The notes: generated by a model from the letters alone, not told the origin. Counted from the first letter of the stretch, positions 36,061 to 46,300 are shown. The stretch: DNA of 64,000 nucleotides from Polytrichum commune (GCA_950295325.1 OX485805.1:13054501-13118500); one strand, 5' to 3'. Program-made: numbers and translations.

Positions 36061-36392
36061 GTAGTGATCAGCAGTGCCGTTCTTTCGGGTCCTGAAAGTA
36101 CTGACTTTCTCTATCTATCTAGACAATGAGACATGTTTGACTCCAACTCAATGACAAAAAACTGCAGTGTAGGGCCAAGTTCACAAGAAACTGACAAGAC
36201 TGCGACCTATGTACATATATGTCCATATATATACCTAGAGTGGTTGGGAACCCGGGGTTGTTTAGGAAGGTTTCCATTGAAATTGCTTTTTTCTCGAAAC
36301 CATTGCATTGGAGTGACTTGCAGGGACCAATGCAGATTTAACAAAGTCAAACCTACATGGAATCTAGGCTCATGCAGAACGCCCACCACTTA

Positions 36393-36942
36393 GGGCCAAG
36401 TTCCATGTGCCGGTCCCGGTCCGTTTTTTTCAAAATAAATGGGTGGGCCGGTGAAAAGAGGGTGGTGCCATGTGCCCATCCTTCTCACCCAAGGATTGGT
36501 GCCCCCCATGGATGGGTGTCCCACATTTTGTGTTGTGCAAGAACGGGTGCCAAAGGACCGGCGGTCCTAACGGTCACAAGGACATGTGCCGGTTAGAAAG
36601 CTCCGGTGACCGGATCGGCCGGTCACCTATGGTACACCCTTGGATACTAAAGGCCACTTTGTTCTTCTAGTCCCTTCTTTTGAGGAGTACTCCTAGGGAA
36701 CATGTATTTTATGATGTTTTTAGAATCTAGGCGACCTTCATTGCCGGTGACCTTCATAAAGTGTCATGTCTTATCACTCACCAAATTTAGTTAGAAAGTA
36801 GGAAATTGAAAAAAACCGGCACCCCACATAGAAGTACCCCTCCATAAAATAAAATGGGTGACATCACCCATTTTTTGGATGATGTCACCCGTTTCTCACC
36901 CATTTAAAAAACGGACTGGGACCGGCACATGGAACTTGGCCC
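36393..36942. mobile_element. PIF/Harbinger-like MITE, TTA target duplication
   Basis: 550 bp with inverted ends GGGCCAAGTTCCATGTGCCG and the inverse of CGGCACATGGAACTTGGCCC, nearly identical over more than 30 bp, flanked by TTA (36390-36392, 36943-36945). The similarity of the ends suggests fairly recent activity. Open frames within it are not genes. Confidence 0.87.
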
Positions 36943-36945
36943 TTA

Positions 36946-37920
36946 CTTAATGGCTCACCTACAATCATGGCTGCCAAGCCCAAAGAACCTTTCGGATATG
37001 CTTCTCCACTGCTCCAGGACAGAGTTCGGGAAGTTTTTGAAGGCTTTTAGTGGCTAATTGCCGGTAGTTGCTACGAAGGGTCGGATTTTTTCCAATTTAC
37101 ATCGGCAAGAGCCGGTCTTTTGTAAAATCAATCGGCCAATTGCCTATATTTTCATATTTTCATTGGCCAATATCCGATTGAATGGAATTCATATCGGCAC
37201 TAATTGTTTAAAAAATGTATGAAAAGTTATTAGAAATCACTTCTTAGTACAAAATCTTGAATAAATGAAAAGAAAGGCATGTTCAAAACTTTAAATTTGA
37301 AGAGTTAATATCCTCGGCAAGAATTGAACCTAGCAATGCCTTCACCACTTGAAGGCCAAGGGTCCCCCAATTCTTCATAGAAGCAATTGGATTTGGTCAT
37401 GGAAAGGTTGCATAATTCAAAAAGTTTAAGGTTTAGGGTACTTCCTCAAGTGCATCATCAGATGCCCTAGACAAATAGCGCTCTGGATGCTTCCAGCTGA
37501 AATCCAGTAATTCACAAGAAGAATCGGCTACATTTCCGGGACATTTTCTGGTTCATCGGCTAATCGCCGGAGGATTGAAATTATAGTCGGATTGCCATCC
37601 GATGGTTGGAAATTTGGACCGGCCATGAGGAGAAATCCATCGGCTGATAATGAATTAGCCGTCGGTTTTCCCCGAACATAGCGAACATTACCTGCCACCA
37701 CTTGCCACAATTTACCAACTCCAATACACCGTCTATGGTATTTAGTGTCAGGTTCTATTTGGAATTACGTGACGCAATAACTTCTTACCCATGAGTATGG
37801 TTTTATTAATGAAAGTTGAATAGGTTGATCGGGCGTTATAGAACATACATGACTTTGCTTGATAAAATATTGTGACATTCCTCATAAATAATTATAGCAT
37901 TGTGTAACTCCAAATAGCAA
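36946..37920. other. Intergenic DNA rich in CGGC motifs, no gene seen
   Basis: Between about 37040 and 37700 short blocks such as ATCGGC, TTGCCG and GCCGAT recur on both strands (for example GAGCCGGTC, CATCGGCT, CATCGGCAC). They may be the eroded inside of a TIR element; no clean ends were found. 37735-37915 shows weak similarity to 56150-56200. Confidence 0.4.
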
Positions 37921-38086
37921 GTTGAAGTTCAGAACTTCAAGAAAATTACCGATCTCTTTAGGGAAATCTATGGAATATACCTTACATTAGCAAAGAAACA
38001 CCGAAAGATCACAACATGTACCTGGTTGGACTTGGAAACACTAGGATTTTGACTAATCATGCCCAAAATTCTTCCCAGACATTGAT
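37921..38086 (+). repeat. hAT-like MITE, 5'-truncated copy
   Basis: Matches the 3' two thirds of the family (GTTGAAGTTCAGAACTTCA ... CATGCCCAAAATTCTTCCC). The left end is lost, so no target duplication can be defined. Confidence 0.65.
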
Positions 38087-38236
38087 GTCGGGCAGCCCCT
38101 GCGACAACCACCCACCACAAAAGGATTTGATTATCTCACTTGATATCATTTCCCATGACACCATCCATGAGTGCACCCGCCATTGTTATCCGCCATGACT
38201 ACGTTTCACTTGGTGTCATGCCATGGTGTTCCGCTA

Positions 38237-38597
38237 TCCCCCCTTTCCTACTACATTAAATATGATATTTAGTGTTTGATACACTAAATATGAACGCATA
38301 CACTAAATGTCAATAACCCTATAGGGTTACTCTCATAGCTATGAGAGTAAGTACATGTAAACTCGAACACTAAACATCAACTACAGTAATATGTGAAAGT
38401 TATGTGTTTGAATTTAGTGTTATTAAGGATATGGGAAAAAAAAAATAACAATGATAAAAGGAGAATTTCAGCATACCTTCTAGCATATCTTCTAACACTA
38501 ATGGTCAAGGAATTGAAAATTAGTGTTGAGCAAGGTAGGTTGGTAACAACATCAAATATAATCAAACACTATATATCATATTTAGTGTAGTGACTAG
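38237..38597 (-). mobile_element. TIR MITE of the CACTACACTAAAT family
   Basis: About 361 bp, with ends ACTACATTAAATATGATAT and the inverse of ATATCATATTTAGTGTAGTG. The terminal sequence is itself self-complementary (TAAATATGATATTTA), so each end can fold alone. The inverse copy is at 54508-54840. No transposase. Confidence 0.65.
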
Positions 38598-38618
38598 ACT
38601 TGGAATTGACATCTATGT

Positions 38619-38855
38619 CAATGATCAGGGAGATTTTTGGGCATGCATAATCGGTTGAGATCCTAGTGTTTGCAAGTCCAACCGGTTACATGTTCACATC
38701 CTCCGGTTTTCCTTTGTTAAATTGGGGTATATTCTATAAATTTAAAATTCCTCTAAAATGATCAGTATTTTTCTTGCAGGCTTGAACTTCAACTGGTTAT
38801 TTCTCAAACTCAACCGGTTCATTTGTAACTAACTGCCGGTTCTCCCCGATCATTG
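38619..38855 (-). mobile_element. hAT-like MITE, best preserved copy
   Basis: 237 bp with ends CAATGATCAGGGAGA and TCTCCCCGATCATTG, flanked by perfect 8-bp repeats ATCTATGT (38611-38618 and 38856-38863). It lies about 20 bp from the previous MITE. Confidence 0.88.
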
Positions 38856-38997
38856 ATCTATGTATGTACATAAAGTAATATAAACCTGAGACCTTACCCG
38901 CTCTGACTAAATCTCCTAAGCACAAATTTAGAGATTTTAGTAAAATCCGATGCATTGCTTCGAGTCTGAGTACATGTTTGTGGCCAAGTATCTTATA

Positions 38998-39150
38998 TTC
39001 TACCCTCTATAAGTGTAACCCCCATAAGTGCTAACATTTCTATTACAAGGTAGGTTTTTACCTTATAATAGAAATAGTGACCTTGTAATAGAAATATTAA
39101 CACGTATGGGGGGTAATAATATTGGGGTTAACACTTTAGAGGGTAGACTG
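38998..39150. mobile_element. pogo-like MITE, short derivative
   Basis: The right end AGAGGGTAGACTG followed by TA and the left end CTACCCTCTATAAGTGTAAC match the element at 26976-27425. The inside is reduced to about 120 bp and includes a small inverted repeat. Confidence 0.65.
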
Positions 39151-39786
39151 TATCACCATTTTGAGCCGGCGGTAACTGAAAGTGCCCCAACGCTCATTAG
39201 AAGTCTGTGGCAGATTCATCTCTAAGCTTAGTATCCATTGTATGGTCCTAACTAGAGAAGCACAAATCTTGCAGGGACTTAAGAAGTCTGCATCAAACCT
39301 ACTTTAATTACAATCTCGTTATAGTTTATATCACTCCAGTCTGTTCATATATAATATCCAACTGAGCTTGTTGTTGTACTTTACTCACTAACACCAGTAG
39401 AGATCACAATGCAAGCATTGTATTCATTAAAAAGAAGAATATACTAAACGATCATATATACATGCACTCTAACCTCCCTAATATCATGCCTTGGGCATCC
39501 AAAGTGCAAGTGATATTAAGGTGGTATGTAGTGTTAACATGGATGTGTGATAATAGAGAAAGAGTGTAGTGTGACATTATGGTATAACATAAAGTCAAAC
39601 ATTGCATTAATGACAATAATAACAATGATGAAGGTATGATGTGTGCGAGCATGTGGTTTGAATTCTTTGGTGGATTATTTTAATGTTGAAACCCATGATA
39701 TATGAGAGGGAAAGGTGACAATAGGGAGGGTTATAATTTATATTGAGCACATTCGTTTCCTAGGGTTTTGGGATATGAGAGAGGGA
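39151..39786. other. Flanking repeat DNA left of the retrotransposon
   Basis: 39465-39785 is a copy of the repeat at 21550-21860. The match ends just before the GTGACAGTAT repeat, so the retrotransposon boundary near 39797 is supported from outside. Confidence 0.55.
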
Positions 39787-39796
39787 GTGACAGTAT

Positions 39797-39902
39797 TGTC
39801 GTGTAAATAGCGATCGTGTGTCACTGCAGCTCGAGTACCAACCACCACTAACAAACAAAACTAAAACATAGCAAAGTCACACATAAACAACACACCTCGA
39901 CA
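39797..39902 (-). repeat. Candidate short 3' LTR or LTR fragment
   Basis: 106 bp beginning TGTCG and ending CGACA on the plus strand, a perfect 5-bp inverted end pair, and adjoining the candidate polypurine tract. No second copy is found near 48 kb, so it may be a fragment or the interpretation may be wrong. Confidence 0.3.
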
Positions 39903-40186
39903 TGCCCCCCCTCAGCTGACTATGGAGTCCCGCCAAGCAGCTAGGACCAATGCCAATCTAAAGGGCATGGATCATGAAAGATTGCTCCGCAACTAACTAG
40001 TGTGGTAAACGTTATTCCAAGGAACTGTAGGCTGGGTGCAAGGTGAGCCCCATCCTTAATCGCCTCTGATGTTTGGCCATCAGATCCCAAAGAATTAAAT
40101 CCACCGCCTCATGTCGATTGCGTCTCTAAGCCATAACTCTTCATTTTCCATTTGGACAAGCACAAGATGATGAAAACCACACAGGA

Positions 40187-41959
40187 TCATTGAGTACGAT
40201 TGGTGGAAGCACCAAGTACCGAAGATCCTCGACAGCGAGGACAACTCCACTGTCCAGATGGTAGAGAAGTCAAGGGTGGCCGCAAGCATGCCATGTGCCA
40301 ACCGCGTTGACACTGATCACACAAGAGCATAGTAGCTGCTCCCTTCTTGTCTCCACACACAAAACATGGAAGACCCTCTGGTACGACGGCCAGTTCAGGA
40401 TGAACTGTACCCTCAATAGGTAGATGACATGGGGCACAGTTTTTGGAATGCTCGCGACATTCCCTGCCATCCTTGCCTTCCAACAACAACAAACCACTTG
40501 GCAACACCTCCTTCACCCGAAGGATAGTGCGCCCCGCTCTGACATCCAATGTCGTAGGCGCCTCACGTTGAAGATAAACATAATCCCGTTGCCGAAATCT
40601 CCGCAACTGAGGCCGGTAAGCACCACTACGAATGCGTGCATAACGCAATGTGTCACGGTGCTGAGCAATGGACAAATTCTCCATGGCCATAGGCATGGCC
40701 CTCTGGAAGAATTGAGCCCGCTCCTGCAAACACTCTGCCCAAAGGTCTGGGTCATCCAAGTTCACAACAGGAGCTAGTTTTTCCCGAATAGAACTCGGGA
40801 GTATAGGCTCACGTCCATACAATAATTGATACGGGCTGTAGGATGCCAAAGAGGCCTGCCTACTAAATGGATAGCCCATAGCAATCCATGGCAACATAAG
40901 GTCCCAATCCCGGTGGCTTCCCCGAAGTAATCCATACTTCCTCAAGCCACGCTTGGTTGTCTGAACAACCCGTTCAGCCAAGCCATCTGCCTCCGGATGA
41001 TCCCGAGAGGTGGTGCGGTGATCTATGAGAGCTTTAGTGCACAACTCCTCAAAAGCACCAAGGAACTCCCTCCCTTGGTCCGTCAACACCTCAGCTGGTG
41101 CTCCAAAACGTGCTAACACACGATCCAAAAAGGCGGCCGCGGCCAACTCTGCAGAGTTCTGGGGTAGAGCAACAAGCTCAATCCACTTGCTAAAATGCTC
41201 GACCATCACCAAAACGTACTTTGCTCCACGTGGTGTAACCACCAACGGCCCTGCAAAGTCCAGCGACCAACGGTAGCCTAATCCCATGATAGGTAAGGGC
41301 TGTAACTGAGGTGATAAGGTGTTAAAGCTAGACCTGACCCGGTCACAAACTTCACACCTCCCGACATATGCAGCCACCTGCTGATACATGCCAGTCCACC
41401 AATATTGGCCACGCAACATCGAATGTGTCCTGCGTATGCCAAAATGGCCAAGTTCCTCGTGCACTTGTCGCACCAAGGAGGCCCTCTGATCCGGCCTAGG
41501 AACAATACGCCTTGTCCCATCCGGCCACAATCGAAATAACAAACCGTTCTCCCAACAGAACCTTGTTATTCGATGTCCAATCCTATTTTTTTCCATTGCC
41601 GAAATAGACAAAGGAAAGGTACCATGTTGAAGCTTATGCAATACGGGAAGATCCTCCCATATATCCGCAATAGCTTGAGGCCGATCAGTCTCATCATCCG
41701 AGCCCTGTATCGGAATCTCAACAGATGAACCAAAAAATAAAGTGAGGTAGGCAGTCGCGTGCCAACCTGGAACCGCCTCTCGATCACAATCTCCATGCCA
41801 CCTGGCCCCGGTCAAGTCCTCATCCGAAGGACTTGGATTGCGTGAGAGTCCATCTGCATCCATGTTGGTAATCCCAGCACGGTGTACCACCTCAAAGTCA
41901 TACTCCTGGAGCAACAAAGCCCACCTGGCAAACTTGCCAGTAAGCTTATCCGACTCCAT
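40187..41959 (-). CDS. Retrotransposon pol, third segment: RNase H end, integrase, PHD finger
   Basis: Continuation of the pol frame after the TAG at 41975-41977. It opens with the end of the RNase H region (residues about 1-40, ending in MDADGLSR). Integrase follows: zinc-binding H167, H172, C202, C205; catalytic D234 (SLDFAG), D294 (LTDQGREF) and E329 (GLAER). A basic linker region (about 420-530) follows, then a PHD finger at 532-576 in place of the chromodomain seen in chromoviruses. The segment has no start of its own: the ATG at 41959 is an internal methionine of the RNase H region, so without suppression of the TAG the integrase is probably not made. Integrase inserts the cDNA into the host genome. 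Confidence 0.9.
   Translation of the reverse strand: MESDKLTGKFARWALLLQEYDFEVVHRAGITNMDADGLSRNPSPSDEDLTGARWHGDCDREAVPGWHATAYLTLFFGSSVEIPIQGSDDETDRPQAIADIWEDLPVLHKLQHGTFPLSISAMEKNRIGHRITRFCWENGLLFRLWPDGTRRIVPRPDQRASLVRQVHEELGHFGIRRTHSMLRGQYWWTGMYQQVAAYVGRCEVCDRVRSSFNTLSPQLQPLPIMGLGYRWSLDFAGPLVVTPRGAKYVLVMVEHFSKWIELVALPQNSAELAAAAFLDRVLARFGAPAEVLTDQGREFLGAFEELCTKALIDHRTTSRDHPEADGLAERVVQTTKRGLRKYGLLRGSHRDWDLMLPWIAMGYPFSRQASLASYSPYQLLYGREPILPSSIREKLAPVVNLDDPDLWAECLQERAQFFQRAMPMAMENLSIAQHRDTLRYARIRSGAYRPQLRRFRQRDYVYLQREAPTTLDVRAGRTILRVKEVLPSGLLLLEGKDGRECREHSKNCAPCHLPIEGTVHPELAVVPEGLPCFVCGDKKGAATMLLCDQCQRGWHMACLRPPLTSLPSGQWSCPRCRGSSVLGASTNRTQ
40232..40366 (-). other. PHD finger domain at the integrase C-terminus
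   Basis: The spacing is C4HC3: CFVC, then LLCDQC, GWHMAC, and WSCPRC, with the conserved Trp two residues before the seventh ligand. PHD fingers usually read the methylation state of histone H3 lysine 4 or bind other tails. At this position chromoviruses carry a chromodomain that guides integration, so a targeting role is the natural inference. Confidence 0.9.
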
Positions 41960-41974
41960 GAGCCACCGTAACGG

Positions 41975-43321
41975 CTAATGGTCAGTCACCAAAGTAAAGT
42001 GTTGACCATAAAGATATGGCCGGAAATGGGCAATAGCCCAAACCGCCGCCAATGCTTCTCCCTCATAGGACGAATAATTTGCCTCCGCCGTGTTGTTGCT
42101 TCGCGACGCGTAAGCAACAACATACTCCCGGCCAACGTCATCTTTCTGAGTAAGAACTGCTCCCAAACCCAATGAACTCCAATCTGTATGCAACTGGAAA
42201 GATTTGGAGACATCTGGACGTCGAAGCACTGGAGCCGTACCCAGTTTCTGCTTCAATGTCTCAAATGCCTGTTGCTGCTCACGACCCCAAGACCAAGGTT
42301 GGTCCTTGCTCGTGAGAATGGTGAGCGGCTTGGCAATCAAACTAAAGTTTTTGACGAATCGCCGATAGTAATTCGCCAAGCCCAAGAAAGCACGAAGTCT
42401 CGGCACATCTACCGGTGCCGGAATCTTCTGCAATGCGTCCACCTTAGCTTGTTGTACCCCAAGACCTCCTGGAACAATCATATGTCCCAAATATGCCAAC
42501 CGGTCATGGAAAAACTTGCACTTGCCGTGGTGCAAGCGCAATCCCCACCGCTGCAACCGTTCAAAAACGGCTTGCAGATGCCTCACATGCTCCTGTGGTG
42601 TTGTACTGAAGATGATCACATCGTCTATGTAACACCGAGCAAAGGGCAAGCCAGAGAGAACCTGATCCATCACCCGCTGAAACTCAGCGGGTGCATTCTT
42701 CAGGCCAAATGGAAGAAACTTCCAATGATAAAGTTGATCTTTCCCATCTTGATCAACTCCCCAAAATGCGGTCTTCACCCGATCTCCCGTAAGTAATGGA
42801 AGTTGGTGATATCCGGATCTCAAGTCCAAAGTGCTGAAGACCCGAGAAAATCCGATTGCATCGAACAACTCCTCCGGGATTGGCATGGGATACCGATCCG
42901 ACTTGGTCTTCCGATTAACTGGACGGTAATCCCCACACATCCGCTTCTCCGTCCAATTGCCAAAGATATCCTTCTTCGATGGCATAACCGTAGCACAAGC
43001 ATACTCCCCGTTGGAAAGTTCGATTAGCCCTGCTGCCAAGAGCTCTCGGCAACGAGCCTGAACGCCAATCCGCTCGGAAACACTGAGCCTGTAAGGTCTC
43101 CGAAAAATGGGATGGTCGTCCTCCAACTGAATGTGGATGGGTTTTCCTTTATAACCTTCAAGATCCTGAAGGCTAGAAGCAAAACATCTACGGTACGAGC
43201 GAATAAATGCTCGTACCTTACGTGCCTCAGCACCAGTAAGACGAGGGCCTAATTCAAGTGGCCAATCATCAAACTCTGTAGTCTCCCTCTCCACCAAAGG
43301 AGAACTACCTGATGCTGGCAC
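41975..43321 (-). CDS. Retrotransposon pol, second segment: reverse transcriptase and RNase H
   Basis: In the same frame as ORF1 and separated from it by one TAG and four codons, so it is probably expressed by readthrough. Residues about 55-235 are the RT palm and fingers: TLDLRSGYHQ (164-173), FLPFGLKNAPAEFQRVMD (202-219) and the catalytic YIDD at 231-234. FLGLANYYRRFVKNFS (312-327) is the typical post-RT region. RNase H starts near 375 with D380, E422 in the SYEGEALA motif, and D447 in LVTDH, immediately followed by a TAG (41975-41977). That codon lies where Ty3/gypsy elements normally have Gln or Lys before PL, so it is probably a nonsense change. The listed start is not an ATG but the codon after the readthrough context. 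Confidence 0.9.
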   Translation of the reverse strand: MPASGSSPLVERETTEFDDWPLELGPRLTGAEARKVRAFIRSYRRCFASSLQDLEGYKGKPIHIQLEDDHPIFRRPYRLSVSERIGVQARCRELLAAGLIELSNGEYACATVMPSKKDIFGNWTEKRMCGDYRPVNRKTKSDRYPMPIPEELFDAIGFSRVFSTLDLRSGYHQLPLLTGDRVKTAFWGVDQDGKDQLYHWKFLPFGLKNAPAEFQRVMDQVLSGLPFARCYIDDVIIFSTTPQEHVRHLQAVFERLQRWGLRLHHGKCKFFHDRLAYLGHMIVPGGLGVQQAKVDALQKIPAPVDVPRLRAFLGLANYYRRFVKNFSLIAKPLTILTSKDQPWSWGREQQQAFETLKQKLGTAPVLRRPDVSKSFQLHTDWSSLGLGAVLTQKDDVGREYVVAYASRSNNTAEANYSSYEGEALAAVWAIAHFRPYLYGQHFTLVTDH

Positions 43322-43327
43322 AGACTC

Positions 43328-43336
43328 TAATTGCTA
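43328..43336 (-). promoter_or_regulatory. Leaky stop: TAG followed by CAA TTA
   Basis: On the minus strand the end of ORF1 reads CAT TAG CAA TTA GAG, with the frame open for 454 further codons. TAG-CAR-YYA is the known stop-readthrough context of tobamoviruses, here in its exact CAA TTA form. It lies precisely between the gag-protease-DNMT part and RT, where retroelements regulate the ratio of structural protein to polymerase. Confidence 0.75.
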
Positions 43337-46300
43337 ATGAGAGGAGGGAGCATTAACCATGCCCCCAGTCTCAGTGCTAGCACTAGAGTCTGGCATTTCT
43401 TCATCACCACCAATATGTGATGATGAAGCCACCACCAGAGGCGAAGAAGCCGAAGCAGTGTAAAAATGTTGAGCTCGAAGCTCCTCCATTACATGCTGCT
43501 CGAATTGAGAAGTTTGTTCGGCTTCTCCAACCATGGCATGAATTCCCTCCTCAATGGATGTGGACCGTTGTGCCCCCTGACCAGAGTTCTCTGCCCCCAG
43601 AGGCAACCACTGGTCACCACAATGTCTTTGCCATGAAAGACATAAACCAACAGTCCACACCATAGTATGAAGATCCATGGCTTGGCCCAATACGAAGCGT
43701 CGTTGGCCTTCAGAAAGGCCAGGAGCTGCGGTGGTGCCAGTGCGAAATCCCATTGCACGCTCCCGTTCATCTGCCAATGGTTCGGTGTGGGTTTTGGTGT
43801 GAGCATCCCACACCATACCTGGCCCCTGATCGCGGAAAGCAAATGACTGTGGAAACGTCATGAATGTGGGAAAAGCCCGCCGTGGTGCCCCCACTTTGTT
43901 GACCAATGCCAATGGGGGTAAATCATCTCGGACAACCGGCAAAGAAGTCCGGTTTGGATCCAAGATGTTGTCCACCTTTTGATCAAAAGGTGGAGGCACT
44001 GTAGAAAATGCTGCAGCTAATGTAGATGATGGTGTGAGGTTGGTCCAAATCCACCGAGGCCGGTGGGCATAAGAACCAATGCTCGCAGCATCTACCAAAA
44101 TTGGATCTCCAAGGTGTTGACGAACATAATGATCGCCTTCCACCACCTTGGCCCGGGAGTCTCCGAACATAGGTACATTCTCGAAAATATATGCTGGAGG
44201 GGAAAATTGGTGGGAATACCACCACTGCATGAGACGAATGAGGTCCCAAAATAGACTAGACCTGGTATCCTCTAGTCCTCCGCCTGCTCCAGCACGTGAA
44301 TGGCCCTGGCATGGCCATCCCGCAATCACCATATCCACTGGACCCAAATGTCGTAAATCGGCCTCACTGATGAGTGTGACATCACGAGGGAGACGTGAAA
44401 AACACCCACGAATGGCAGTTGGAGGTAACTGCTGGGGGTACAATACCATCAATTGGTGAAGATGATGACGAGCCACACGGGTGGACACTTGAGAGTTGTC
44501 CACATAGACATATCGTCTAACCGTGAGGCCAGCCTCCAATACGGCCGCTAAGCCTGTGCCGATGCCCCCAAACAGTTCCACCAAAGTAATTCCCGCGTCT
44601 GGCGGCTGCCATAAAATGGGATGTGCCAATGCCGAGAGGACACCCGGTATGACCGGTGTCCTAGGAGTGAGAGAGTGAACAATATTCTCGCACCTCCGAA
44701 ATAGCTCGGCGGAATCACGCCAAGGAGGAAGGGGATCCTTGGGATGGCGCACCAATGCACCCTTAGGTGCCATATCCCGTGGATCGTCTGTACTCCCCAT
44801 GAACGCCAATGACTCATCCAACAATGCGGAACCATAAGGCAATGTGTCCACCATAGCACCACATCCAAAAACCATAGATAATGGTGCTATGGTCGCGGCT
44901 ACCGCGAAAGCCACGGGAATAAGTTCCCTGCGGCCATCCCCAACCGACCAACCTGGTCGGATCCACGCCTCTTCAGTCCAGTTGTCCAAACCAAAACCAA
45001 GAGGATAAAGTGCTTGCTGACCAACTAAAATGTCATAGTTGGTCGCATCCGTCACCGCACACCTAAGAAGAAGAGGTGCGGGTGAATCTCCAGGCTTCAC
45101 TCGGAAGCTAAGCTGTAATGGCTCCCGAGTATATCCCGTGGCCCGCTCCACGTGACCAATGGATGTGACAATGGTGAATGGACAGGGAGCCAAATCCTCG
45201 GCCGTCAACCCCAACTCTTGGGCAAGCCTCTTGCCGATCATAACTGGCTGTGCCCCTGAATCCATCATCACACAACGGGGAGAAACCTGAGTAACATTGC
45301 TCCCAGTGCGACTGACCACCAAAATGCCGGTATCATTCACCATCCGTACAACGCCAGGTCGAATGCCTTGACGCTCGCGAGCAGGTCGAGCAGCTACATC
45401 GGATAGATAAGCTGCGCCTGCAGAGGCTGGTGAATGATAAGATGTGGTTGGCTCCTGGCCATCCAAGGTGTGTGCGTCAAAAGACGCAATGGCCTCCTTC
45501 GCAAGCCTCGCTCGCCGTTTGGCGGCTTCCTCAGGATCCTCCGTGGTAGGAAGGTCTGCGGTTGCTTGAGCCACAGTAAGAGAAGACGGGGTTGCCTTCC
45601 CCTCCAATATCCTACCTGCTAGGTAAAAAACCTTAGCTGGTTGGATATCGGATGACGACCAATCCATTGCTGTGAACAAAGGCGTGTGCAACACTTTGGA
45701 TGCCAAAGTGTGCACCACGTCGGTCGACGGACTCGAAGCCTCCAAGCTCGAATTGCGACCACTGACAGATTGGGCAGCATCAGCCAATCCAAAAGACAAT
45801 GGAAGGCGTGCCTGACCAATCTGATCCGCGGGACTATTGTGCCGAGCTCGTAAGCTGTCCACAGACTCTCCTGTGGTCGAAGGCGTGGCTCGTGACACGG
45901 TTTGAGCACGTGTCATAGCGGCAGAACTCACCACCTCGCCCGAGGCTCCGAACATATAGTAATTCGGAGTGGAAGAACTAGCCTGAGCTGCGGAAGAAGA
46001 CGGTGAGGCCAAAATTTGGCCGGATGACGCCAAGCTTTTGAACCTCTCCTCCATGGCTCCAATCTTCGCCTCCAACGTCTTCTCCCGGTCGGAAGAAGGA
46101 CGTTTCTCAGGATGGAGAGCGAAGCAGTTCTCCACCGCGTGATTGTTCCGCCCACAATGAGAACACTTCAACTGTTTGGGTAACTGATTACCCGTCCCCT
46201 TCGTCGAGCCCTTAGCGGGAACAAATGGTTTCCGCTTCGGAGTAGTGACGTTCTGGGCTTGCCTATGCTTCGAAGGACAATCCTTCTTAGCATGGCCCGC

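Noticed and set aside
36946-37735. Possible gene with Pro/Gly-like CGGC-rich coding
   Set aside because: The CGGC motifs are distributed on both strands and frames are short; more likely an eroded transposon interior.
41975-41977. Second TAG as another programmed readthrough site
   Set aside because: The following codons CCG TTA do not fit TAG-CAR-YYA and the stop interrupts a conserved RNase H motif; a nonsense change is simpler.
42188-42796. A 202-codon plus-strand frame opposite the retrotransposon RT, and a similar one at 46844-47458
   Set aside because: Antisense shadows of the conserved RT and gag; no resemblance to known proteins.
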